From M55B154 sp964345775 (GTDB lineage Bacteria; Spirochaetota; UBA4802; UB4802), in assembly GCA_964345775.1 (NCBI GenBank), contig CAYFSO010000003.1, forward strand, positions 1-64,000: 64,000 nucleotides of DNA. Reading direction: 5' to 3'. This document shows, piece after piece, positions 34,528-43,168 of this stretch; position 1 is the stretch's first letter; each line of letters starts with the position of its first letter. The position numbers were made by a program, and so were the translations under genes. The notes under the pieces were generated by a model that made no database searches, was not told where the DNA came from, and was given only the letters and a program-made list of their open reading frames with translations.

Positions 34528-35385
34528 TTACTCGCTGATGGCATCGAGGATGGTGCTGACCACGTCTGACCTGTTGAGGGTATAGAAATGAAAACCCGGT
34601 ACGCCCCATTCCTTCAGCTCCCGGCACTGTTCAATAGTGTACCGTATGCCCGCCTCGCACATGGCATCCTTCGAATCGCACTGCTGAAGTGCCCCGGTCA
34701 GTGCAGCAGGAATTTTTGGGGCACACATCTGTGTTATCTTTTCGATCTGGGAGAAGTTTGTGACCGGCATTATTCCCGGAACGATGGGTACATGGATACC
34801 GGCGGCCATGCTCATGTCAATGAAACGAAAAAAATCCTCGTTATCGAAAAAAAGCTGGGTAATTATGAATTCAGAACCGGCATCCACCTTCTTCTTCAGG
34901 TTCTGTATATCGGTCTCAAGATCCGGGGCTTCTATATGCCCTTCCGGGTAACCGGCAACCCCGATGGTAAAACCATCAATCTGGTGTATAAATTCAACCA
35001 GCTGGCTGGCATATGAGAACCCGTCAGGATGGGGTGTAAAACCTGTCTCACCCGCGGGGGGATCTCCCCGAAGGGCCATGATATTATCCAGGCCCAGTTC
35101 CTTCACGTGTTCAAGGTATTCCCTGATCTCTTTCCTGCCTGCTCCCACGCAGGTAAAGTGTACCAGGGGCATCATGTGAAGCTGGTCGCGGATCATCATG
35201 GCTATATCCAGTGTCTTTTCGCGGGTAGAGCCGCCTGCCCCGTAGGTCACCGATATGAATCCGGGATCATATTTCTTCAGGTCTTCAAGGGCCGATACAA
35301 GGTTTTCCATCCCCCCGTCCGTTTTCGGGGGAAAAACCTCGAAGGAAATTACGAATTCTTTCTGGTATTTCTCTGCAATGTTCAT
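34528..35385 (-). CDS. metF: 5,10-Methylenetetrahydrofolate reductase
   Basis: Makes 5-methyltetrahydrofolate for methionine synthesis or one-carbon metabolism. The TIM-barrel FAD enzyme has 285 residues with VISFEVFPPKTDGG at the start, FISVTYGAGGSTREKTLD near 40 and NIMALRGDPPAGE near 100. IGVAGYPEGHIE near 146 and EFIITQLFFDNEDFFRF near 175 follow, all diagnostic. It is the first of three minus-strand genes (metF, membrane protein, ppaC) and diverges from the FecR gene, with a 286-base AT-rich gap between them. No methionine riboswitch was recognised. Confidence 0.95.
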   Translation of the reverse strand: MNIAEKYQKEFVISFEVFPPKTDGGMENLVSALEDLKKYDPGFISVTYGAGGSTREKTLDIAMMIRDQLHMMPLVHFTCVGAGRKEIREYLEHVKELGLDNIMALRGDPPAGETGFTPHPDGFSYASQLVEFIHQIDGFTIGVAGYPEGHIEAPDLETDIQNLKKKVDAGSEFIITQLFFDNEDFFRFIDMSMAAGIHVPIVPGIMPVTNFSQIEKITQMCAPKIPAALTGALQQCDSKDAMCEAGIRYTIEQCRELKEWGVPGFHFYTLNRSDVVSTILDAISE

Positions 35386-35671
35386 ACGTCACTTTTTCCA
35401 GTTAATTATCATGCATATCATTTTCTTAAAAAGCGTCCTTAATTGCAATATAATTTTTGATACATGTTTTTTGTTTTACAAATAAGAATGATGATAATAA
35501 TATAGGCCAATGCCCAGCTAAAAAGCATCTATCTACAATTACCCGGTATTTCATATACCTGGTACATCAAAAAATTTGCCCTTGCATCCGATTATCAGTA
35601 TTTTTTTACATTCGCAGTATGGGGATGTAAATGAAGAAAGAAAAAAATATATTCGTGATAAGGAGGATGGC

Positions 35672-36409
35672 ATGAGACGCCTGACTACTACTGTAGGAGT
35701 TGTTATTGCCGTTATTTTCATAACAGGTATGGTTTTTGCCGAAATACGGGTGGTGACCGTTAAGGGTGACGCCGCGTACAAGCGAGCCGGGAAATGGTTG
35801 AACCTGAAAAAGGGAAAGAGGCTTGCAGAGGGTACACTCATAAGTACGGGGGCCCGCTCAAGCGCGGTGCTGGCGGTTGACAAGAGTGTTTTACGTGTAC
35901 GTCAACTTACTACTATGAAGGTGTATGCCCACAAGATAACCAAAAGCGGTTCTGATACGCATGTTGGGGTAAAGTACGGTTCAGTAAATGCACGGATCAA
36001 GAGGGTAGGCAAATTAAAAACCAGGTTCAAGGTGAGTACACCGGTTGCAACTTCCAGTGTGCGGGGAACCGAAGAGAATGTCTTTTACGGGGTGCGGACG
36101 GGGATGCTGACCCACGCTCCATCCGGAACCCTGTGGGTTGGTAATAATAAAGGTGTCTTCAGCAGGATTACCGGTAACATGAAATTCAACCTGCCTTCGG
36201 GGAAGGGAAGCCCCAACCCGCTGCTGCTATGGCTGCAGAACAAGTCCCAGGTACCCATTTTCCCTGATAACCTGACCGATCCGGAGAAAGACTTTTACAG
36301 CAATTTCGGAGGGGATCTTGGTTCAGAACCGCAGAACCCGGGACAGGTGCTTGACCAGCAGCTGAAGGGTATGGCCTCGGTTAACCTTGTGATCGAGTGG
36401 GTCAACTGA
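35672..36409 (+). CDS. FecR-domain exported protein
   Basis: The start at 35672 follows AAGGAGGATGGC and gives 245 residues; an ATG at 35576 is rejected as it has no ribosome site. A signal peptide (about 1-22) precedes a FecR-like domain: REWLNLKKGKRLAEG-type segment near 50, ISTGARSSAVLAVDKSVLRVR near 60-82, and TPVATSSVRGTEENVF near 130-145. In the family this domain senses or binds at the periplasmic face. Here it is exported without a transmembrane anchor or anti-sigma part. It is the first gene of a three-gene cluster ending in an outer-membrane barrel, suggesting a periplasmic partner of that barrel. Confidence 0.8.
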   Translation: MRRLTTTVGVVIAVIFITGMVFAEIRVVTVKGDAAYKRAGKWLNLKKGKRLAEGTLISTGARSSAVLAVDKSVLRVRQLTTMKVYAHKITKSGSDTHVGVKYGSVNARIKRVGKLKTRFKVSTPVATSSVRGTEENVFYGVRTGMLTHAPSGTLWVGNNKGVFSRITGNMKFNLPSGKGSPNPLLLWLQNKSQVPIFPDNLTDPEKDFYSNFGGDLGSEPQNPGQVLDQQLKGMASVNLVIEWVN

Positions 36410-36421
36410 AAGGAGGCGGTT

Positions 36422-36880
36422 ATGCGTAAGGCAGCAGTATTACTGGTAATTCTCCTGTTTCCTGCGGCATTGTTCTCCCAGGGGGCAGGAAACGTGGCGC
36501 TCATAAACGAGATTGCCGATAAGCCCGTGGTGAGTAATGGTGATGCGGTTACCATGTTCGTGCTCATTATAGATGAACGGGACAGGGGATTCGATGCCAA
36601 CGTATCGAAACTGAAAGAAAAGAATATACTGAAAGATGAGCAGCTGAAAGAGAATGATCACATGCGGCAGGGGCAGCTGGCACGCATGATCGCGCGGTAT
36701 CTTGACCTGAATGATTCTCTCATGTATTTCCTCGTACCTTCAAACAGGTACGCGGTCAGGGCATGCGTTGCCAACAGGATCATGAGCTACGAAGTTGGCG
36801 AATGGGACCCTGTCAGCGGTGGAGAGCTGGTGGAAATAATGTCAAAGGTATCGCTGCTGGCGGAAGGAGGTGAAGAATGA
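36422..36880 (+). CDS. Hypothetical exported protein
   Basis: No family recognised. The 152 residues begin with a clear signal peptide (MRKAAVLLVILLFPAALFSQ) after AAAGGAGGCGGTT. The mature protein is mixed alpha/beta, with NDSLMYFLVPSNRYAVRACVANRIMS toward the end and a single cysteine. It sits 12 bases after the FecR gene and overlaps the outer-membrane protein gene by four bases (36877-36880), so the three are one operon. It is probably a periplasmic helper of the barrel protein. Confidence 0.7.
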   Translation: MRKAAVLLVILLFPAALFSQGAGNVALINEIADKPVVSNGDAVTMFVLIIDERDRGFDANVSKLKEKNILKDEQLKENDHMRQGQLARMIARYLDLNDSLMYFLVPSNRYAVRACVANRIMSYEVGEWDPVSGGELVEIMSKVSLLAEGGEE

Positions 36881-38244
36881 AACGATTATTACTGTATACA
36901 TCCGTGCTGATCGTTCTGACCTTCCCTGCCGGTACCCTTTGGGCGCAGGACGAAGTGGCAACACCCGGAGAAGAGCTTTTCCCGGCCTACCAGGTTGACG
37001 AAGACATGAGGAAACTGGAACCCGCGGTACAACCCTTCATCCCCCAGTATGGAGGATGGATCACATCAACGGTCCTTGACGAGCGTGTTGATGGAACCAC
37101 CCTGACCTCGTCCCTCACCCAGGTACGTATATGGTTGCAGATGGCCTTTACTGAAAACGTATACATGTACGTGAGGGGAAGGGATATATACCTTGCAGAA
37201 ATTTACCAGGAGTACAGGGACATCGAGAATGAGAATACCGTTGACCTTGACCTGGGGTATATCGGCTTCAAAAATGATGACAGCACCCTGCAGCTGTTTC
37301 TCGGAAGAAAGTATTTCCTGGTGGGGACAGGGCTTGTGTTAAATGACAGGGCCGATGGTGCAGGGGTGAAGCTGTATTCTAATATGGTGAACCTGGAACT
37401 GTTCGGCGCGTATACCGGGTTTTTACAGGAGGATTCCAATCCATACAACCTGAGTACGAAGGATTTCTCAGAGGGTGCAGAACGAATTTTTGCAGGTGGA
37501 ACACTTTCCAGGAACATCGGCAACCAGCGGCTTTACGTGCTTGGCGTGGCCCAGGTTGATATTGGCGACCAGGAGAGTGACAGGAAAAGCCGTTACCAGT
37601 CGCAGTATTACGGCCTGGGCCTTAAAGGTGTTATCTCGGACTCTCTTGACTATTATGCCGAGTGGGTATACGAGATGGGGACAAGCTACACCAGCGCCAC
37701 AACAGAAAACGTGGAAGCAGATATACAGGCATTTGCCGCGCAGGCGGGATTGCAGTGGTTTCTCCCGTACCAGTTGAATCCTTCGTTGATCATCCAGTAT
37801 GCCTTTGGCTCGGGTGATGAAGATAAAACAAATTACAACGATCCACGTGGAAACGTGCGTGGAAACGACACGGGCTTTCTCGGGTTTGGCACCTATGTAG
37901 GAGGGTATGCCCTGAGGCCGCAGCTTGCCAACCTGCACGTGATACGCGGTGGAGGGTCCTTTACCCCGTTTTCAACCATGCAGCAGTTCTGGCTGCAGCG
38001 CCTGTCCCTTACCGCAAAGTACAGCTACTACATGAAACACAGGGCTGCAGGTGTTATCAACAGCGGTGAGGCATCTGAACCTGAACGGTTCGTGGGACAC
38101 GGGGGCGACCTGCTTCTCAGGTGGAAAATATTCTATGACTTTTCCATCTTTGCCGGGTACGCGGTTTTTCTTCCCGGGGATGCGTACCCTGACAGCGCGG
38201 ACGAGAGGACATTCGCCATGGGTGGTGTGACCCTTGTGTTCTGA
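36877..38244 (+). CDS. Outer-membrane beta-barrel protein, alginate-export (AlgE)-like
   Basis: Predicted outer-membrane porin or export channel. A signal peptide (about 1-23, ending LWAQD) is followed by some 430 residues of alternating polar and hydrophobic strands rich in Tyr, Phe and Gly. The segments YIGFKNDDSTLQLFLGRKYF and DYYAEWVYEMGTSY are of the alginate-export type. The chain ends FAMGGVTLVF, with the terminal Phe expected for BAM-inserted barrels. The substrate is unknown, and nothing nearby makes alginate. It overlaps the preceding gene by four bases and is followed by a hairpin at 38261-38287. Confidence 0.77.
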   Translation: MKRLLLYTSVLIVLTFPAGTLWAQDEVATPGEELFPAYQVDEDMRKLEPAVQPFIPQYGGWITSTVLDERVDGTTLTSSLTQVRIWLQMAFTENVYMYVRGRDIYLAEIYQEYRDIENENTVDLDLGYIGFKNDDSTLQLFLGRKYFLVGTGLVLNDRADGAGVKLYSNMVNLELFGAYTGFLQEDSNPYNLSTKDFSEGAERIFAGGTLSRNIGNQRLYVLGVAQVDIGDQESDRKSRYQSQYYGLGLKGVISDSLDYYAEWVYEMGTSYTSATTENVEADIQAFAAQAGLQWFLPYQLNPSLIIQYAFGSGDEDKTNYNDPRGNVRGNDTGFLGFGTYVGGYALRPQLANLHVIRGGGSFTPFSTMQQFWLQRLSLTAKYSYYMKHRAAGVINSGEASEPERFVGHGGDLLLRWKIFYDFSIFAGYAVFLPGDAYPDSADERTFAMGGVTLVF

Positions 38245-38260
38245 ATAACCTGTGATGACG

Positions 38261-38287
38261 CGGCACCTGCCCTCACGGCAGGTGCCG
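38261..38287 (+). terminator. Probable terminator after the outer-membrane protein operon
   Basis: CGGCACCTGCC pairs perfectly over 11 bases with GGCAGGTGCCG around a CTCAC loop, followed by an AT-rich run with only short T stretches. It lies 16 bases after the barrel gene. The stem is strong; the weak T-tract lowers confidence in rho-independence. Confidence 0.65.
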
Positions 38288-38530
38288 TTAATTATAGATC
38301 TATTCTTTTTGATACAGTTGACAAAGAATCCATCCCGGTTTTGACAGTTACCTATAAATTTCTTGACACTTGCAACATTATATGAAATCATTTTTTATGA
38401 TGGTAAGAGGTTTGCTTGATTTTATATTAAATTTCTTTACTTTACTGTCCGAGTATTATAGAAGGATATGATATCATAATTTAATTAACGGATTATTCTG
38501 TCAGTAAAATAACTGTAAAAGGAGTCGACA

Positions 38531-39265
38531 ATGAAAAGGGAGGTCAAGACTGTTATATTGTCATTGCTCATTGGCGGTCTAATTCTTCTTGTCGGTGAGG
38601 GCAATATAATGTTACAGGCGCAGGAAGCGCAACCGCAGGAGAAGAAGAAACAAGACGGCCTTGTCGAAGACTGGCTCAACGATTTTGAAGCCAGTGAAGA
38701 CTGGAGGGCCGCTGCCACCTGTCCGCTTGGTGACACCAAGATTCGCAAGATTCCCGGCAAACCAAGACCCCTGGGAGAAGATGGGAAAGTAATTGAGTTC
38801 CCAGATACAATTACTGATGATAACGGTATCACGCATGAGAACCAGTATGTACTTGGCGTGAAAACATACTTTCTGGACAGGGGATTTGACAGGGTAGAGG
38901 TATTTCCTCCCAATGAATATATCATTCGCGGAAAAGCCAAGGAGATGAAGGTATGGGTACTGGGACGAAAGTTTCGCCATACTTTATTCGTGAAGTTGAG
39001 GGATTACAAGGGAAAGATCCATAAGATCAAAGTAGGAAGGCTGGATTTCTGGGGCTGGAAGGAGCTTTCGGTAATCATACCCGGGTGGCTGCCGCAATCG
39101 GCAAGCTATGCCATGCTGGATAAAAATTTGCATTTTGTATCCTTTTTTGTGGAAAGTGATATATATGAAGTCCCGGGCACTTTTTATTTCTATCTTGATA
39201 ACTTCAGGGTAGTCACCGATCTGTCCGAATTTACCGGTGATACAACCATTAAGGATACTTGGTAA
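38531..39265 (+). CDS. flaA: Flagellar filament outer layer (sheath) protein FlaA, first copy
   Basis: Coats the core of the periplasmic flagellum in spirochaetes. A signal peptide (about 1-31, ending LQAQE) is followed by the FlaA fold: EDWLNDFEASEDWR near 46, MKVWVLGRKFRHTLFVKLRD near 140-158, GRLDFWGWKELSV near 170, and FYLDNFRVVTD near 225. The 244 residues are the short type; by order and size it resembles Leptospira FlaA2, but the subtype label is inference. It starts after AAAGGAG and lies 37 bases before the second copy. The 286-base leader between the barrel gene and this one is AT-rich, and no clear promoter was settled. Confidence 0.87.
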   Translation: MKREVKTVILSLLIGGLILLVGEGNIMLQAQEAQPQEKKKQDGLVEDWLNDFEASEDWRAAATCPLGDTKIRKIPGKPRPLGEDGKVIEFPDTITDDNGITHENQYVLGVKTYFLDRGFDRVEVFPPNEYIIRGKAKEMKVWVLGRKFRHTLFVKLRDYKGKIHKIKVGRLDFWGWKELSVIIPGWLPQSASYAMLDKNLHFVSFFVESDIYEVPGTFYFYLDNFRVVTDLSEFTGDTTIKDTW

Positions 39266-39302
39266 AATTCATGCCGTGCAGGAAAAGAATGGAGGCTTTA
39301 TT

Positions 39303-40142
39303 ATGAAACGTAGACGTTCACATTCCGTTCTGGCAATCATAGCTGTTGTTGTTCTCGTTGCCGGGGCTGCTACACAACGGGTACAGTCTAAAATTAATAC
39401 CAATGTGCCGCAGGATATCAGCGAGGAGGAATTGATTGCCAGGGTAGTAGAGGATTTCGAACAGCAGAAAGACTGGAAACTTGAAACAACGCCGAAACAG
39501 AATCCTGACGCGAAAAAGAATCCTGTCCCGGCCCTCGAGTTGAAATATATAAGCGGTGCCCCATCTGCGCTTGAGCCGGAGAAGTGGTCACCCGACAAGA
39601 AGGGTATGGAGGCAAAGCAGTGCATTGGTGTTCATTTCAGGTTCAAGTATCCCGGCAACAACTCCGTACACCTGCTTCCTCCACCGGAAGTTCGGTGGGA
39701 TGATCCAACAAAGGCTGTAACAACATATGATTCCAGCCTGCAGAAGGAGATCCAGGAACGCGCCCTGCAGCTTCCGGGGCGGGCGAAGGCAATCTCGATC
39801 TGGGCCCATGGACGCGGGAACGCGTACAGGCTTGAAGTGTGGGTAAAGGACTTCAAGGGTGATGTACATATTCTGCCAATGGGGTCTTTGAACTTTGTAG
39901 GATGGAGACCCATGAAAGCAGAGGTCCCGGAATACGTTCCGCAGGAAGTCAATTCCTATCCCCAGACCAAGGTGACCAAGATCATGCGTTTCGTGATCAG
40001 GGCGGAACCTGATGCCATTGTTGAAGATGTATACTTGTTTTTCGATCAGCTGAAGGTTCTTACCGATACCTTTGAAGTCAACTTTGATGGTCAGAATCTG
40101 CACAAGGTATTCGAAGGGGAAACGCAGCAGGGACAGCAGTAA
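39303..40142 (+). CDS. flaA: Flagellar filament outer layer (sheath) protein FlaA, second copy
   Basis: Paralogue of the preceding gene, with the same fold and a better match to classic FlaA. A signal peptide (about 1-25, MKRRRSHSVL then IIAVVVLVAGAA) is followed by VVEDFEQQKDWKLETTP. AKAISIWAHGRGNAYRLEVWVKD and GSLNFVGWRPMKAEVPEY follow near 165-205, and FFDQLKVLTDTFEVNFDG lies at the end. The start at 39303 follows GGAGGC; an ATG at 39237 overlaps the first copy and lacks a ribosome site, so it is not used. It has 279 residues and resembles Leptospira FlaA1. The two genes are expected to be co-transcribed. Confidence 0.9.
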   Translation: MKRRRSHSVLAIIAVVVLVAGAATQRVQSKINTNVPQDISEEELIARVVEDFEQQKDWKLETTPKQNPDAKKNPVPALELKYISGAPSALEPEKWSPDKKGMEAKQCIGVHFRFKYPGNNSVHLLPPPEVRWDDPTKAVTTYDSSLQKEIQERALQLPGRAKAISIWAHGRGNAYRLEVWVKDFKGDVHILPMGSLNFVGWRPMKAEVPEYVPQEVNSYPQTKVTKIMRFVIRAEPDAIVEDVYLFFDQLKVLTDTFEVNFDGQNLHKVFEGETQQGQQ

Positions 40143-40178
40143 GCCGGTAATATAACAGTATTTTAAGGATATAACGTG

Positions 40179-40203
40179 GCCCAGTCCTTCTCAGGATGGG
40201 CCT
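40179..40203 (+). terminator. Hairpin after the flaA pair, possible terminator
   Basis: GGCCCAGTCC (40179-40188) pairs with GGATGGGCC (40195-40203) with one bulged G and a six-base loop. It lies 36 bases after flaA. The following bases are not T-rich, so it may slow or protect the RNA end rather than end transcription. Confidence 0.45.
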
Positions 40204-40229
40204 GCGTGTATAAAAATAACAAAAATACT

Positions 40230-40258
40230 TGCATATTTGTCCAGTAATTTGTATATTT
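40230..40258 (+). promoter_or_regulatory. Candidate promoter of greA-lysA (within a 323-base gap)
   Basis: The 323 bases between flaA and greA hold the hairpin at 40179-40203 and AT-rich sequence but no gene. TTGCAT at 40230-40235 and TATATT at 40253-40258, 17 bases apart, resemble a vegetative promoter; the -10 is good and the -35 weak. It would give a leader of about 200 bases. Confidence 0.35.
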
Positions 40259-40465
40259 GTATTAGAATTGTAGAATGAACTGGGTCTACAGTTGTCTTTC
40301 CTCACAAATTAATAATCCTTTTGCGTAACAATATGATTTTGAAATAATCTATTTGATGCCGGGGGTTATGGTATATTCAGGGCCTCTCAAATTCCCTGAT
40401 AATGGTGAACATTATTATATATATGTGCTGTTACGTCCAAACGTACAGTTACAAAGGAGTATGAC

Positions 40466-43168
40466 ATGGAAAAAGAGAAATTGCTGGAAAAACTGAACTC
40501 TCTATTAAAGGAAGAGTTGTGGGGACGACTTGATCCCAAGGATATAGGAATTTCCAAGTTCAGGATACTTGATGACCTGTTCAATAACATCGTAAGCCAG
40601 GGACTGGTTGAGGACACTCGGGAGGTTTGCTATAAGCATCTCGATGAGCATAATGATTCAGTTACGGCACGGTATCTTACCGGCCTTCTTGGATATCATA
40701 CGGATACCATGGAAGAAAAGATACAGCTGAGAAAGCTTATCGATCTTTACATGAGGTATCACAAGTGGGCAGTGGTTGAGGTAATTTCCGAAAAGGTGCT
40801 TGAGTATGGTGAAAACAGTGTTGCCCTTAAAGCACTTGCCACCAGCCTTGAAAGGCTTGGTCGAAGCCGGGAAGCTATTCCAGTATGGGAAGATCTGCTG
40901 AAAATTGACAGGTTTGACGCGGACGTAGCGAAAAAACTTGCTTTTGCCATCATCGATGATGATCCGGAAAAAAGTATTCAGTACATGAAGCTGTCCATCG
41001 AGGGTTTTATAAAGAACGGTGAATATGGCGAGATAAGTGAATTGTGGAACAAGCTGGTTGCCGTTTCATGGGAGGATATACAGTTTTTTGAAAGAATTGA
41101 AAGAATGCTGGTAGATGCCAGGCAGGAAGGACTGGCAGCAACCCTGCTGAAAACACTTCTTCACAAATACAAGGACGAAGAAAATCCTGATCAGTCAATA
41201 GAGCTATTAAAAAAGATACTGGAATACACGCCCGAGGATAATGCTGCGCGGCGTGATCTTATAAAACTGTATGAGAAAAAGTATAGTGACCATTCACAAT
41301 ACGAGCAGTTCCTGAAACTGTCAAAGTTGAATAATTTCAGGCATCCGGTAAAACATGCCATTGAAGATTTCGAGAACAGTATTATTTTCGACAAGGGTAA
41401 CTATGCCTATCACAGGAGCTGGGGCGTTGGGAAAATCTCAGATATCGATGCGGATTCGATAGTTATACATTTAAGTGATAAACCTGATCACAAGATGTCC
41501 ATACAGATGGCCCTGCAGGCCCTGACACCTCTGCCGTCTGATCACCTGTATGTGCGCCAGTACGAGGACCCGGAAGGCATGAAAGAGATATTCAAGGAAG
41601 ATTTTATGAGTTTCTTTGAGATACTCATCAGGTCGTATGGTAAAGAAATTACCCTGGCCCAGATCAAAAAGGAACTTATCCCTGAATACGTGAGCCAGAA
41701 AAGCTGGTCTAAGTGGTGGAACAGGAAACGTACCGAGATAAGGAAAGATCCTCTTTTTGGTATTTCTCCTTCAAAGAAGGACCTTATATTTATGCGGGAT
41801 AAACCCATTACTTTTGCGGATGAATTGCTGGACAGTTTTATAAAGGCTGATTCGTTCAGTTCAAAGCTCGATACAGCACTTGAGTTTGTGAATAACATCG
41901 ATGAGAAAGAAGGGGAACCCGTCGCACATTTCTTCATTGATTATTTTATGGATAATCTTAAGGGAGACTCGGCTACCAAGCTGATCCTCTCGTATTTTAT
42001 ATTGCAGGGTTTTACAAGGTATATAGACGCGAAGAAGTTGAAACTGGATGCGGCATATAAAAATGTCATTCAGTTTATAAAGGACAACGATGACCTTCCG
42101 GCAATCTCGCGAAAGATCGGTTCGTACGATTACAAGAAAGATTTTGTGAACCTGGTTGAAGAGTCACGTGAAGACTGGCCGCAGGTAGTGTACGAGATAC
42201 TTTTTGAAACCCCTGTTCGTATTCACAGGTATATTATCAATAATCTCATAAGAGCCCAGGAGTTCGGAGTGATCAACCAGTTCATTGACAGGGCGATTAC
42301 CGGTGCCAAGCAGTATCCCGAAATATTTCTGTGGGTCTCGAGAAACCTTCTTACCAGGGCATGGGATTATGACTGGCTTGATTATTCACGACAGGAACTG
42401 GTTCTCACCCATTTCAGGATTCTAAAAGAGCTAAAGAAGATCGAGACCAGGGGCAACAGGTTGAAAAACATGGCCGTTGATATTCTTTTTGATAATGAAG
42501 AAGCTGTATTAAGGGAAATTATCAGCAATAACGATGTAACCTTTATACGAAAGATATATGACCTGTTTACAGGTGTTCCGTACGTGGAAGAATCCCAGGT
42601 AGAAAAGTTTTTTGATATGATCCTCCAGGAATATCCTGACTTCAAGGCATTGCCACAGGGCGAGGGTGATGAAGAACTGGCCCTGGATACGGAAAAACTT
42701 ATCGTAACACAGGAAGGCTTTGAGAGGAAGCAGAAAGAACTGAATAATATGGTAAATGTTGAACTTGCCAACCTGACCAGGGAACTGGCAAAGGTTTCCG
42801 ATGTCTCAGGTGATGTGAGGGAAAACGTTGAGTACAATACCCTCATGGAAAAACAGACAATCCTGAAAATGTCCATAAATAAGCTGGAGAACGAGATCAA
42901 GAAAGCAGAAATTCTTGACTTTGACTCAGTTTCAACGGACAAGGTTGATATTGGAACCACCATAAACGTTAAGAACCTTGACGATGGTACCGAAGAGATG
43001 TATACCATCCTCGGGCCATGGGACGCCGATTTTGAACGAAAGATATTATCATACCGTTCTCCAATTGCCCAGGAGCTCCTTGGTAAAAAGGAAAACGAAG
43101 AGATCAACATCAAGATCGGTGACGAGGTAAGAAAGTTAAAAATATTATCAATAGAGAAATATAAATGA
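40466..43168 (+). CDS. greA: Long spirochaete-type transcription elongation factor GreA
   Basis: Rescues backtracked RNA polymerase by stimulating transcript cleavage. The last ~160 of 900 residues are a normal GreA. They have a coiled-coil finger with the acidic tip in SGDVRENVEYNTLMEKQ, then an FKBP-like C-terminal domain with LDDGTEEMYTILGPWDAD and YRSPIAQELLGKKENEEI. The preceding ~740 residues are mostly helical, TPR-like in the first 270 (ALATSLERLGRSREAIPVW). A central part contains the WGVGKISDIDADSIVIHL beta segment near 320. GreA of about 900 residues is a known spirochaete trait (Borrelia and relatives). It starts after AAAGGAG and overlaps lysA by four bases. Confidence 0.92.
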   Translation: MEKEKLLEKLNSLLKEELWGRLDPKDIGISKFRILDDLFNNIVSQGLVEDTREVCYKHLDEHNDSVTARYLTGLLGYHTDTMEEKIQLRKLIDLYMRYHKWAVVEVISEKVLEYGENSVALKALATSLERLGRSREAIPVWEDLLKIDRFDADVAKKLAFAIIDDDPEKSIQYMKLSIEGFIKNGEYGEISELWNKLVAVSWEDIQFFERIERMLVDARQEGLAATLLKTLLHKYKDEENPDQSIELLKKILEYTPEDNAARRDLIKLYEKKYSDHSQYEQFLKLSKLNNFRHPVKHAIEDFENSIIFDKGNYAYHRSWGVGKISDIDADSIVIHLSDKPDHKMSIQMALQALTPLPSDHLYVRQYEDPEGMKEIFKEDFMSFFEILIRSYGKEITLAQIKKELIPEYVSQKSWSKWWNRKRTEIRKDPLFGISPSKKDLIFMRDKPITFADELLDSFIKADSFSSKLDTALEFVNNIDEKEGEPVAHFFIDYFMDNLKGDSATKLILSYFILQGFTRYIDAKKLKLDAAYKNVIQFIKDNDDLPAISRKIGSYDYKKDFVNLVEESREDWPQVVYEILFETPVRIHRYIINNLIRAQEFGVINQFIDRAITGAKQYPEIFLWVSRNLLTRAWDYDWLDYSRQELVLTHFRILKELKKIETRGNRLKNMAVDILFDNEEAVLREIISNNDVTFIRKIYDLFTGVPYVEESQVEKFFDMILQEYPDFKALPQGEGDEELALDTEKLIVTQEGFERKQKELNNMVNVELANLTRELAKVSDVSGDVRENVEYNTLMEKQTILKMSINKLENEIKKAEILDFDSVSTDKVDIGTTINVKNLDDGTEEMYTILGPWDADFERKILSYRSPIAQELLGKKENEEINIKIGDEVRKLKILSIEKYK

